NCBI GenBank assembly: GCA_023653785.1 | Contig: JAMKCH010051315.1 | Span: 25,012-89,011 of the forward strand | DNA length: 64,000 nt | From: Ophioderma brevispina | Lineage: Eukaryota > Echinodermata > Ophiuroidea > Amphilepidida > Ophiodermatidae | Reading direction: 5' to 3' | Shown: in pieces, positions 45,398-57,645 of the stretch | How positions within the stretch are numbered: the stretch's first letter is position 1 | How the letters are laid out: each line of letters opens with the position of its first letter | Made by a program: the position numbers and the translations under genes | The notes under the pieces: model-generated | Databases searched by the model: none | Told to the model about the DNA's origin: nothing | The model's input: the letters and a program-made list of their open reading frames with translations, nothing else

Positions 45398-46890
45398 CCA
45401 ATTTTGAACTCAATGAGGCAAGGCCTATTAAGAGAGCCATTAAACTGAGACCAATATACCTACAACAACATGTCACATATTGAATGAATGAATTTTTGGA
45501 AGATGAGGTTAGCCTGTTAACGTGCAATTGAGCTGAGAACAAACCTCAATAAACACAAATTTTTTGACACAGATAGTGCAAAGCCTGTTACGAGAGCCAT
45601 TACACTGAGACCAATATTCCTGAATAAAACATGAATTTTGACACAGATAGGGCAAAGCCTGTTAAGAGAGCCATTAAGCTGAGACCAATATTCCTCAATA
45701 AAACATGAATTTTGACACAGATAGGGCAAAGCCTGTTAAGAGAGCCATTAAGCTGAGACCAATATTCCTCAATAAAACATGAATTTTGACACAGATAAGG
45801 CAAAGCCTATTAAGAGAGCCATTGAGCTGAGACCAATATTCCTCAACATATATGAATTTTGACTCAGATGAGGCAAAGCCTATTAAGAGAGCAATTGAGC
45901 TGAGACCAATATACCTCAATAAAACATGAATTTTGACACAGATGAGGCAAAGCCTGTTAAGAGAACCATTGAGCTGAGACCAATATACCCAATAAATAGT
46001 AATTGACTCAGATGAGGCAAAGCCATTTAAGAGAGGTCATTTGAGTCGAGAAGAATATACCTCAAAAACATGAATTTTGACTCAGATGAGGCAAAGCCTA
46101 TTAAGAGAGCAATTGAGCTGAGACCAATATACCTCAACAAACATGAATTTTGACACAGATGAGGCAAAGCCTATTAAGAGAGCCATTGAGCTGAGACCAA
46201 TATAACTAAAAAAACTTGAATTTTGACTCAGATGAGGCAAAGCCTATTAAGAGAGCCATTAAGCTGATACCAATATACCTCAACAAACAGATGAATTTTG
46301 ACACAGATGAGGTAAGGCCTGTTAAAGGGCAATTGAGCTGAGACCAATACCTCAATAAAACACAAATTTTGACACAGATGAGGCAAAGCCTGTTAGGGGA
46401 GCCATTAAGCTGAGACCAATATTCCTCAATAAAACATGAATTTTGACACAGATAAGGCAAAGCCTATTAGGAGAGCCATTGAGCTGAGACCAATATACCT
46501 CAATAAAACATGAATTTTGACACAGATAAGGCAAAGCCTATTAAGAGAGCCATTGAGCTGAGACCAATATTCCTCAACAAATATGAATTTTGACTCAGAT
46601 GAGGCAAAGCCTATTAAGAGATCCTTTGAGCTGAGACCAATATAACTAAAAAAACTTGAATTTTGACATAGATAAGGCAAAGCCTATTAAGAGAGCCATT
46701 GAGCTGAGACCAATATACCTCAACAAACATGAATTTTGACACAGATAAGGCAAGGCCTATTAAGAGAGCCATTGAGCTGAGATCAATATACCTCAATAAA
46801 ACATGAATTTTGACCCAGATGATCGAGGCAAAGCCTGTGAAGATAGCGATTGAGTGGAGACCAATATACCTCGACAAAAACATTTTGACC
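45398..46890 (+). repeat. 73-75-bp satellite, block V
   Basis: About twenty units, same orientation and consensus as block I, with better-preserved spacing than blocks II-IV. Variants GACTCAGATGAGG and GACACAGATAGGG recur in runs of neighbouring units, suggesting local higher-order duplication. The Cys-rich frames on the - strand are repeat artefacts. Confidence 0.9.
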
Positions 46891-46944
46891 CAGATATATC
46901 TAGATCTAGAAGCATATAACTAGTTAGCTATAGTGCAAAGATTC

Positions 46945-47680
46945 ATGTTTTGATAACCAGAAAATGGAAAATAAAAATATTACTGTGTAATAAATAGGAG
47001 GTCAACATTTTAAATCGTTTCAATTCGAATGTGGTGTCATTAAACGGGATCCATAATCACCCTTTGAACACACACATAAATTAAATCAAGAAATATAATA
47101 CTTTATTACAACATGCTTAGACTGATTACACATAGTGTTGTCAAATTTCATCTTAATCCGACAAACTCTTTTGAAGAACGACGCCTATTAAATGAGGTCA
47201 ATCACAATTGTTGTCTAAAAATGAGTTTGCCTGATAAAGTTGGGCCTTCATCACCAAAACCAAGGCATAAGCACAATGGTTACTAAAAGGGATACATCCC
47301 TTCACTGGGGATTGAGCTAAATTGCGGCAACACACGGCGTCGTAACCAATAAAGGGGATTGCATGCAACAAAGTTACAGGAGCGATCAGTGGTTAGTTAA
47401 TGGCTAAACTGAGTAACAGATGTCTGGGGAAAACAGGGCAAAGAGAAACCAGAACAAGATTGTCTTGGCTAACTTTTTTAGGACGATGATGTCCCAAGAT
47501 GTATTGCTAAGCATGTCACAATCACAGTGGCAAAACAGAAGATCTGATGGCTATCATGGCTATGTGTAAAGTCAGTGAAAACTGGTATCATTGGTTGCAT
47601 CTAAGGCTACTCTGACATCTGCAAGCAGGGATCTCTCATGTGTCAAGTACACAAAAAAGAAAGGCAACCATAAGGTCATT
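46945..47680. repeat. Duplicated 0.7-kb repeat, copy C1
   Basis: Shares long blocks with 53755-54318 and 55447-55600, including AACCAGAAAATGGAAAA, AACATTTTAAATC, GGCAAAGAGAA, GGCAAAACAGAAGATCTGAT and TGCAAGCAGGGATC. In this copy it leads directly into the decayed gene at 47.74 kb. It could be the flank or internal part of a mobile element. No terminal repeats identified. Confidence 0.7.
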
Positions 47681-47739
47681 TTATTAATATATACACTATT
47701 ATATAATAGACAAGACTAACACAATGAGTATTTCTTGGT

Positions 47740-50560
47740 AATGGTCTTTTGAAGAAACACAAAAACTAAAGAATGAAAGCCTACAAAAATCAGAGCAAAT
47801 AAATACTTTAACAGACAAATTAGCAAAACTAGGGAACAACTAATTTCACTGAGCTGGTTTACAATTTGCTGGAGCATCAAGTTGATCATAGTCATGTTTC
47901 GACGGTTATTCAAGCATGCTTGAAATTTGCCGGAAAAGAACCATCTAAATTGCCCGCCGACAACAGTTTTCAATATGAATCTTCCATGGTTAGCCCTCAG
48001 TCAGAAACAACTTGCAAGATTGGTTGCTCCAAAAGAAACAACATGCCTGACGTGGACAAACTTTCAAAATACTCTAAAAAATAAATGGGATTTCTGGTTT
48101 CCTATCCAGCGGTCGATTGTGGGTACTTGGGGATCGGGAGATCGTGCTACCAAGGAGTCGTTCAATATGCTACTTTGCAACACATTTAAGGAGTGATTCA
48201 GGTCATAGAAGACGGTCTCCAATGACAGATGCTGGGAAGACAATTCTTGCAATATTCAAAGTTACAATGATGACCGATCCGCCACTGAGAAAAAGTGGCC
48301 ATGGCTTTTCAAAGAAATTTAGAATTAAAAATGTATACTCTTGAATGTGGTCAAAGAATGGGATTAACTCACAGAAGATGAGAAATCACCAATTGAGAAC
48401 CTTAGAAATTTCTTTTGTGTTTGCATTTCATTTTGTATAGTTGGCTGAATCAGGCTGACTGCATCCCTGGAATTGAAAAACCCAATGTTCCCGATGATAT
48501 CAGACCAGGGTCGCCATTTCCTTCGCACAGGCGTAAAAAAACGCGTTTTTTTCCGCGGGGGGGGGATTTTTTTTTCCACTTGAAAAACGGGTTTCTTCCG
48601 TTTCTTCACTGAAAGCGGAAGACACTAAAAATGTCATTTAAAAATTTTCTATTTTAAAGCAAATGACTACAGTTTTGGTTTTATATTATACAGTGAATGA
48701 AATAATATGAAATAATTCAAAATTATAAAAAAAGAAAAATTAAAACCCCCCACCCACCCACCTACCCATGCCATTGCCACATTTATTCAACAGGCCTAAA
48801 TATAAAAAAAATGGAAGAAAACTGATCTCACTTTTTCACACCAGTAAGTCAGCCGTCTTGCCTTGTAAAGACTTGAACTTCTTCAAAATAGGTTATAGTC
48901 TCCCTAACCCAAGTTCAACACTAATCCATTACAACAAAAGGACACTTAATGGTTGCTACGTTTAATGATTTGTATTTTAAATTAACAAAATTGGCCATAC
49001 GATTTTACAGCTTTTTCTTGTTTCATCTACAATTACCAACTCCTATAGCATAAATGTGCACATGAAAGACTTGGAAAATAAGTTACATTTCATCTGTAAA
49101 TTTGATAGCACAGTCAAAAACAAAATTGGTGAACAATTTTACTATATACTTGCATGCTATAACTTGTAAAGTTGGGAAGAAATAAAACAGATTTAAATTT
49201 AAGTAACTAAAGTCGCCTTGATGATTTAAGTGCAAAGCTGTATGAATATGGTGTAATTTATTGTGTGTTCATATACCATTTCTTTATTTCTTCCGGTTTC
49301 TTTTCCCATTTCTTCCAGTTTTCACAGAAGAACTGTGAGAAGTACACCTTTTTTCCAGTTTTCTTCCATTCTTTTCCGTAGAAAAGGTGTCTTTCCGGAG
49401 TAGGGTTCGAACCCTGTATCAGACGACCTTCATAGGAAAAGCAAGTGAATCTGGAACGTTCCGTCTCATTGGAACATCGCCGAACATCGTCAAGAGCATT
49501 CTCAAGGAAGGGGGAACAAAAGAGTGGGTGTTATGTGAGTTAAAGTTATTGGTCGAAGAATTCCACCAAAGAACATTATGAAATCTGTTCCATTAATCCC
49601 TATGGGGGAACAGATTCAGCCATTTTGTTCTATAACGGGGATCACGTCTACTTCCTTATAAAAAAAGCGAACTTAGAAGGCACAGAGAATCCCTTTATTA
49701 TCTGCTTCTTAAGGCAGTTCTGAAGATTTTTTGTTGAAGGCTGTTAACGTCTCGGCCCATCATCAAATTTTTACAAGACCATGACGTCGACTATTGAAGA
49801 CAAAAGACACTCCAGTTGTACTTTGAGATGACATTCACATATATTAGTAGCCTCATAGAGGATCTTCGGCCATGCTGCAGATGAAATTTCAGAGTTCATG
49901 GCCGAAGAGCTGTCCCCTTCGATTGATGGACAAATTTCTACAAGAAAGATGCAGTGTTTGAGAGCTTAATCAAACCCAATGAATTGTATGATGAATGATG
50001 TTGCATTCAGATTGGAAGTATTTTAACTGCTTGGCCACTCTTCTGGGAAAACAATATTGAAGAGATCCTACTGGAGGGGTCTATGATGGTTAATCTGCAA
50101 AACCTGAATTTTCCTTTTTGGGGTTGCGAACAAAGAGCGTTGCCAAGCACAATAAGTATCCTGAGAATGTACTCGCATATGTGACAAGGTTGTTTTTAAG
50201 ATTAATGACAATATCTTTCACTTGTCGAAAGGAGGAATTGAGTTTTTTCTTCAATAAACTGGAAATTGGCTAGGGAACAAAACTGCAGAAGAGAAAGAAA
50301 AACTCATTTCAGAGGAATTGCAGAAAGAGCTAGAGTGTCATAATGAAAGAGTTAATGGGGAGCGGCGCACAGAGATAGTACGGAAGCGGGGAAAAGAAAA
50401 CTTGAGAACAAAAAAGCGAGCAGAAGAGCAAAAGAAGAACAAAGAAAGAAAAACAAGCACAAAGAAAGAGAAATACGATGGCAGACATCTTATCTTATGC
50501 TTATGGCAGTATCAAGAACAAACTGAAAGTATGAGTAGGAAAATCCTTTGCCCTTGAGGC
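47740..50560 (+). pseudogene. Decayed multicopy invertebrate gene with C-terminal coiled coil
   Basis: Fragments in all three + frames follow the order of a second family that I recall as multicopy and unannotated in marine invertebrates; its function is unknown. Part 1 has a coiled coil (EETQKLKNESLQKSEQ, 47750-47797), then HVSTVIQACLKFAGKEPSKLP (47896-47960), ALSQKQLARLV, TDRSATEKK (about 48272) and LTEDEKSPIENLRNFFC (about 48368). Part 2, after an 850-bp interruption (48540-49390), has SGTFRLIGTSP (about 49452), FESLIKPNELYDE (about 49958) and a long charged helix (50290-50480: KEKLISEELQKELECHNERV and onward). At least six frame changes and stops make it non-functional. Copy C1 of the duplicated repeat lies immediately upstream. 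Confidence 0.6.
48540..49390. other. Insert within the decayed gene
   Basis: Separates the two parts of the pseudogene. It contains TTTCTTCC-rich sequence near both ends (48585-48620 and 49275-49385), a G run at 48556-48565 and, at the right edge, GGGTTCGAACCCT, a perfect B-box-like palindrome. It may be a repeat element, but the ends could not be fixed. Confidence 0.4.
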
Positions 50561-51780
50561 ATCCAAAATTGGAAGGCTGAGCTTTCGGCACCTATAGCGA
50601 ATGCCATCATCAGAGCAAACGAAACAATAATGATGTTGAACCTATACACCAGTAAACAAAGGGGGAAGAGAACATAACGATGATTCTAAAGGATACCCCA
50701 AGAATAAGTTTCTGTTCAGTGGTTGCGAGGTATCCTTGAGTAGTCTACCCCATTCAAGAGAATTTCTGCTCCTTCGTAACTATTGAAGTTGTAGGGGTAG
50801 ACTTGAATTGTACAAAGCTTCCAGGGAGGTTTCCTTCAGTCCAATTAGTGTTCCAGACCAGAATTGTAGTCTTGTACCAGTCAATGTTAGGTTGCGTCTT
50901 TCCACACATGCTCGGCGAAGCTGATTTTTTGTGTGATTGCCCGTCTGAATCGATTTTTGGTGTTCGTCGGTTCTCTTATTCAAAGATCTGCCGGTTTCAC
51001 CAAGTGAAACTTTGTCACACGATCCACAAGGAATAGAATAGATAATTCCCGGTTGGAGTTCCTTGGGAACGGGGGCTTTAGGGTTTACTAGTTGTTGTCG
51101 TAGTAGTAGTCTTAAAAATACACCCGTAGATTCTTCTTTTGTCGAACTGACGAATAGGCCTCAGAAGTACCCGATACATAAGGCAAAATAAATGTAGCTT
51201 CAGGAGTACGATCATTGGTTAGCAGACAGTATCGGCGCATCGCGAAAATCATGTACAAACTTTGAAGGGTAATGTTCAAAGCTTGTTGGATGTGAGCCTT
51301 TTCAAATTCTTTCCACTTATGTGTTCGACGGAACATCGTCAGCTCTTTGAAAAAAGAGTGAAAAGCACAGGAGCGTTTGGCTGACACTGGATAATGAGTC
51401 AAAATTCAAGTATGGTCGGTGTGGTGGGTCCTTCTTGCAATAAACAGTTGTGTCAAGAGTAAGTTCAGGTTTCCTCTTAACCAAAAAAACATTGAGGAAT
51501 GCGATCTGGCCGTTGGTCTCCTCTTCACAAGTGAATTGATGGACACCTTGCGAGACTGTTGAGATGGTCAAGAAAGACGTAAAGGTCTTGATCTATAACA
51601 CAGCAAGTGTCGTCCACATAACGGTTCTGAGCATGTGTGAGGAACGACAACATACAAATTGAATGGGACAAGACTACAATTCTGCACAGTAACACTAATT
51701 GGACTGAACTTCGCACAAATGTTTATGGATGGTGTCACTGAAAACGCGAATATGATCACAAATATTACCCATATTGGTGC
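50561..51780 (-). pseudogene. Penelope-like element, RT and GIY-YIG remnant
   Basis: On the - strand the reverse transcriptase palm motif NRYVDDTCC (51605-51631) is followed by FLDHLNSL, then in shifted frames CEEETNGQIAFLNVFLVKRK, TTVYCKKDPPHRPYLNFDS (51430-51460), ATFILPYVSG (about 51175) and a GIY-YIG endonuclease start, IIYSIPCGSCDKVSLGETGR (50985-51045), with KRTDEHQKS. This order (RT, thumb, GIY-YIG) is that of Penelope-like retroelements. Frameshifts, stops and missing upstream RT motifs show decay. A conserved-looking tail SDDGIRYRCRK (50580-50612) overlaps a hammerhead-like CTGATGA...GAAA pattern. Confidence 0.8.
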
Positions 51781-53754
51781 CTGATGTAGTAAAATTTGTC
51801 AACAATATCTCGAATGTGAAACTTAACCAAACTTTAACTAAAAACATGCATTAGTTTAACTGCAAATAAACGCACACTAGCCTACAGAACTCTGCAACCA
51901 GCCTGTACCAGTATAAACCAAGTGTGAACTGGCAATTACTTAGAAGTAAGTCACTTAATTAGCCCAAAGCAAGCCCCATTTGCAAATTGCTGAAAGTTAA
52001 AAAGTACAAGAGATTTTAAACAAGTCCCGCATGCATGTGCAAGTCTTGATCCCCAGTCTCAAGCCTTAGCCCTGGGCCATGAGCAAGTCACAGCTGGTCG
52101 GACTAATTAATTTCAGGGTTACCTCAATATCAGTAAGTCCTACTAAGCTTACAATTAGGCCGAAATTCAAGTCTTAGTGCACATTTAACCAAAGTCTATA
52201 AAGATGGCGAACCAATTTATGCCTAAGAATGCAACCTGGGAGATCCGGACCAAGCTTATGCCATACAGATCTTCCAGCAAGCAAATGTGAGCTGTACTTT
52301 AGCATCAGAGTTTGGACGAAAGGAGCAAGTCAACCATATCCGGCTGTTTATTCAGTTCCATACTGGTATCAAGATGTACAACTCTTGGGATTTGCAACGA
52401 AGAAAAAAATGACCCCAAAAAAGGATTCGTGGTCAAATGCAAGCATAGAGAGACAGGCAGGCAGACAGAGGTCTATTAAAGGCCTTTATTTTTACGTTCC
52501 CCCGTATGACACAGTCAACGTGGTTTTGAATATTTAATTAGATTTGCATATAGATCTAAAAACCACTCGTATCTGTTGACTTACAAAAACTTGTACAAAA
52601 ATGTACAGGCAAGTTATTTAAAGAACCATTCTTGTTGATCATCCTTTCAATTCAAGCCAAAATAAATTTCAAATTGATCCAAATCGGAGCTTAGTTGAGT
52701 AAACATATAGTGAAGATAATTTTCAAAAAATTGCAAATGTTCACTTAGCGAAGGTTATCAAGACGGAGACCTCTATCATTGACCCGTACCGATATTGGCT
52801 TTCAAAGATTTAACAATATTAAAACATGAAACAAAAAAAACTTGGGGTTAATACAGGGCAGGAACTAGCATTTTATAATCAAGTCCTACTAAACGGAAAC
52901 GCTAAATTATACATTGTAACGGTAATGAATTGCCGAGAAAATGGGACGTGTGTTAACAGGTCGGTCGATATGACTATTAACGGGCGCGACTTGGATGCAA
53001 ATCAAAACAGCTGTGTGTGGAAGGGAGTATGCACAATGCAAAGCCCTAGGACCAGATTGAGAGTTCAAATTTGTTAACAAACAGCGGGTGGCGAGGCGTT
53101 GATTCCGCAATGTCGGAGCGAAAATTGTTTATATTTCCTTTCACTATTTTTTATCAGAAAGTTGCTTTATACTTCAACTGGCGTGGAAGTTTATCTCATT
53201 TTAGACACATATAGAAACTATTTAAAAGTAGGAATACAGTTCAGGAACTAAGCAATTCAATGAAACATCACTTTGCCGCGGAAAATTCAAAAATTGCGTG
53301 GAACTCGTGCCGCTTATATTTGCAACGCGGAAAATTTTTTTTTGGGGATAAAAGTTCTATCGTGATTTAGAAACTTGGGGCCAAAGATGAGGCTGTGTTG
53401 CAGACGTCAGGCATCAAGACCAATCTCGATTGAAACGAGCTTGCCAGTAAGTTGCCTTGTGCAGTGCATTAACGAGAGGGTGCTATATGCATGAGAGATT
53501 AGTTGAACAAATCATTGCACGTACACGCCACGCTGAACTACAGAAAGAGCTGCTAGCGAAAGATAAATCATTGACATTAGAGCAAGGCTAGATCTAGGCC
53601 GAATGCATGAAGCCTCATGCGCACATCAATTCAAGCTGACACAGGTACAAACAAACAAAGCCCAATTAGCATAATGCAAATAAAGCTTCAAATTCGGGAG
53701 TGATGGTGTGCAGATTCTGGAAGCGTGTAATTAATTATCTAGTGGAAAGATTCC
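51781..53754. other. Stretch without a supported gene
   Basis: May include the degraded 5' part of the Penelope-like element up to about 52000. Two open segments on the + strand (52229-52537 and 52826-53077) have ordinary composition but no motif or splice context I recognise. Confidence 0.3.
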
Positions 53755-55600
53755 CTTCTTGACAACCAGAAAATGGAAAAATAAAAATATGACTGAATGT
53801 GTAATAGAAGATCAACATTTTAAATCATTTCCAATTTAAATGTGGTGCTTTAAATTGGATCTGTAATTACTCTTTGAACACACACACACACACAAAAAAT
53901 TAAAACATCAAGAAAAATATTTTACGACATACCTATACTAATTACCTATAATAAACCTGAAACTTCGGAAAACATAGCAATCAAGGTAAGGTCTACTAAA
54001 ACTTTATGGCACTTTCCCTGAAACAAGCCATGGGGAAGGTGGAGTTAACCTTGGGCAAGACATGCAAAGGAAATTCTTGCCGGTTCTAAGTTAGGCATAA
54101 GCACACATTTACTGATAGGGTTGCATGCGACAGGAGCAATCAGTTGTAAGCTAATGGCTAAACTTGAGGAACAGATGCTGGGAAAACAAGGCAAAGAGAA
54201 CCAGAAAAGAGGTCTTGGCTAAGTTTTTAGAATGACGGATGTGCCAAGAAGCATGTCACAATCATAGTGGCAAAACAGAAGATCTGATTGCTATGTGTAA
54301 GTCAGTGAAAATTGGTATTACTAGCGGGAGGCCGCGCTCGCGCGGGCTCCGCTAGTTGAGTGAACGGGAGCGATCACTGGAACTTAAGCGATCACTGAAG
54401 AAGTGAAACACTACTTCATACTCACCGCCAAACAGTCGCCCTGACGTAAGGAATCCCGAGTCCGCAAATTTTGGTATTTTTTAAAACACTTTTAATAACC
54501 CAAATTCCTAAATCAAATCCCTATAAACCCATGAGTTAACCGCTTTCTAAGGAGCGTCAATGAATGAATATTTTAATTCCCGTATAAATTGTCGTATATT
54601 TTATTTTTTCTAGTATTTTTTTTTTTAATATAAAACTCAAATTTACTCCCTCATAAGTTTCCGTGTACTTTTTCCCCTCAAAAGTACTCCCCGTGGGGCC
54701 ACCGTATTTTCTTTTCTACATATTTTCCTCATAAAAAGTTCTCGCATCCTGTAGAGGTAGTTTGCAGCATTTCCCTGTAGCTGAAGCCTATATAGTTCTA
54801 ATTTTCTAACTATTAAAACGTCCATATTTCATCCGTAATTTTCCCGTATATTTTTTTTTTGTTTCTTCTCAAAACTGTGGGGTAATTGTTATCCATGATA
54901 CCCCCCCGGTCACAACATCCCGTCGTCGTATTTTTATTCCTCGTGGCTTAGGCCTATATAGTTCCTATTTTCTAAATATTAAAACGTCAATGTTTCATAC
55001 CGTAATTTTATTTTGTTTTTCTTCTTAAATCTCTGTGGGGTAACCTGTAGTAGGCCTATCCATAAATACGTACAACAAAGGCAAAATTACATGTCGTGTT
55101 CTTGGCCGTTCTTTCTTTCCCCACACCGTTTGCCACTATAAGGAGCCGGTTTTTTGCGTATCCCATATAGCCTGTATATGCTTACGCGTAATCACCGTTG
55201 CCAAGCGTCAACGCACCAGGCATACTCGCCGCTTAGTAACGCGTACAAACACATGGTAATTTATCATGCACCGAGCCACTTTTGTTGATTTATCAGTCCT
55301 TCTGAACGGCTTTCGTCCAAATTTTGGGAGAACCACCGCCGGGTAAACATCAATATGTTGTGTGAATTTGGCGCAATATGGATCGAAACTGACGGAGCCT
55401 TTTGCGGGCAAACATACATACATACATACAACATTAGCCAAATTATAGTAAGATTGGTTGCATCCAAGGTTATGCTGATGTCTGCAAGCAGGGATCACTC
55501 ATGTGTCAAGTGCACAAAAAAGAAAGGCAACCATAACAAAAGAATACCCAAGAAATACTTAGTTTTGTCTATTAGAAAGTTTCAAATTTTAATAGTGTAT
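53755..55600. repeat. Duplicated repeat, copy C2, split by a 1.1-kb insert
   Basis: The C1 sequence is present at 53755-54318 and resumes at 55447 (ATTGGTTGCATCCAAGG), where C1 is continuous (47590-47610). Near its 3' end a segment of about 90 bp (AAGAAATACT...TTGTCTATTA...TAGTGTATAT) is in the opposite orientation to its counterpart in C1 (47675-47745). Copy C2 leads into a hAT-like remnant rather than the C1-linked gene. Confidence 0.65.
54319..55446. mobile_element. 1.1-kb insert in copy C2
   Basis: Defined by comparison with copy C1. It starts with a GC-rich imperfect hairpin CTAGCGGGAGGCCGCGC...GCTCCGCTAG (54321-54355). It contains a direct duplication (54786-54898 and 54950-55062, sharing TATATAGTTC, ATTAAAACGTC and GTGGGGTAA) and ends near an ACAT microsatellite (55417-55432). 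No transposase; ends not clearly inverted. Confidence 0.5.
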
Positions 55601-55739
55601 ATTATAATGGAATTAGGATCTCAAATATAAAAATGTGGAAAATGGAATTTATATTTTTTGAGAGAAGGCCCTATAAAAAGACACTATATCACTAATTAAT
55701 TTCATTTACTTCTAAGTACAAAAAATGATGACGTAATGA

Positions 55740-56700
55740 CACTTTGCATCAATTGAAAATCAAGTTAGCAAAGATCTGTGCAGATGAAGACAAAATTAAA
55801 AGAAAGTTAAATGCTACATATTCCAAGTGTAGAATAACAAATAATGGCTGTATGTTATTTGGCGAAAGTAATGCACCGGTCCAGCCACTTTACTCCTGCG
55901 AGATGCGTATTTTTTCTCATCCACCAAGTGCAAAGTCCGTTCCTGCAACAGCTGGTCGTAAACGTCCAAGAAGGGAACAAATATCATGAATCACGACAAA
56001 GGAATATATTCTCCAAGTCAAATGATGCATGGTCGTTACCGAGAATATTGAGTCGACCAAATGTCCACCAGAACCATGTCCAATGAGGTGGGGTAAGTGG
56101 TTTGAGGCCTTCAAGTATAATCGCGAGCACCTGGATGTATACAAACATTTTTTTTCACTGATGAAACATGGGAAGCAGTTCACATTGATTGCATCAGGGA
56201 AACATTGGAATCACGTGAGGATAAAGCATAGCTCCTTTTGAAAACAAACTATTTGTGAATCGTGTCCTAAAATTCAGTACATGCTTACTAGACTTGAGGG
56301 CAATAAACCATTTGCACCGGTTGTGTACTCCATGATAGACGGACTTGTACAAACTTGGGGTAAGGTACATTCAAAACATCTTTTGGTGAGAAAACTGATG
56401 CTGGACTTGCTAAACTCAGGCCTGCAAAATGAAACAAAGTCCTAGAAAAATTCCACACTGGATAAACAAGTCGTTTAAAACCTACCAAAACATCACGACG
56501 ATGGAACCGCTATGATTATTTCAAAAGAGTGCAGAGTTTTTTATCCCAGGCAACACCGACAGTATCAAATGACATCACAAAATATTCAGTCTTCAAAACT
56601 ATTGTGACCCAGTGAAATATTTCAAGATGATGACGTGCAATTTTTGGACAAAGACAATTGCGTCCTAGAGAATCTAGAGGATTCTGTATTTTTTAATTTT
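55740..56700 (+). pseudogene. hAT-like transposase remnant
   Basis: The strongest segment is KCPPEPCPMRWGKWFEAFKY (56059-56118), resembling the CPPEP..RWGTW region of a class of multicopy hAT-like transposases. It is preceded by a charged N-terminal part (55744-55989) and followed in other frames by ESCPKIQYMLTRLEG (about 56255-56300). Stops and frameshifts occur every 100-250 bp. I did not find the SAERSFS-type C-terminal motif, so the superfamily rests on one motif. Confidence 0.45.
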
Positions 56701-57645
56701 TGTAAGGTATCCTAATCTTTCTATGCACGAAAATCTAAACTTTTGCAACCCCTTCAATTGTGATCATTTGAGCGAATGCTTGGTAAAGACAATTACTTGG
56801 GCTGTTCGTTTGTGGCATCGTCACCTTTGTGATGTTTAACAAACACTGTGGTTAATTTTACCCACCACAAATCCTTGGTTGCACCATGTACGAATATTAA
56901 CCAATAGCAACCCTTTAAAAGTAAAGAATACTTCTTATGCTTTGGTTTTTAGCAATGAAATATTTCTAGTACTGATACTACATAAATTCTTGTTGGAATA
57001 CCTGAAAACCACGTCAACAAACTAATGCTGGATGGGAAAATGTAAGAAACTAAAATATATAATTCATCATAGTATCAAACTTAAGAGCAACTGATACAAA
57101 ATGTAAAAATAAACAACACTGCCTCACAATGGAGGCCAGATACTATTGCTCCAATTGCACAAAACCAGTTTGTTAATGGACTACATATGCTGTTGGGAAA
57201 GAATCCGATCCTGAGTAACATTGCATGCTCAGACAGGCTGAGGGCTTGAAGTTGCCTGCACATGTAGCCTGCATGAGGGTATCATGTTGTTCAATTCATG
57301 GACTTCTTTGGAATGATGCAAGGGACTAAGGCTATAATGTTACAAGAAACATAATGGCAGCATCTGGGACATAAGTCCATCAGGTGACAAAAAGTCAGGC
57401 CTGATTGATTTGGCATTTTGGTGCTTTTTAAAAAAAAAAAATTGTATGCACACATATATGTGTGTGTTCTACAAAATAGAACTTACAAAACATGAAATGT
57501 CACATGTTATATTACATACACTAATAAAAAAAATATTATGTTGCACAATTATTGGCTTCAACATCTGGCTGTTGAAGCCATCTTTATCGCTACTGGTCAT
57601 ATTGCTTTTTTTTTACACAAACCCGCACACCGCATCACATCTCAG

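Noticed and set aside
52229..53077. Two + frames of 102 and 83 codons
   Set aside because: They have ordinary composition but no splice context, no motifs and no relation to neighbouring elements.
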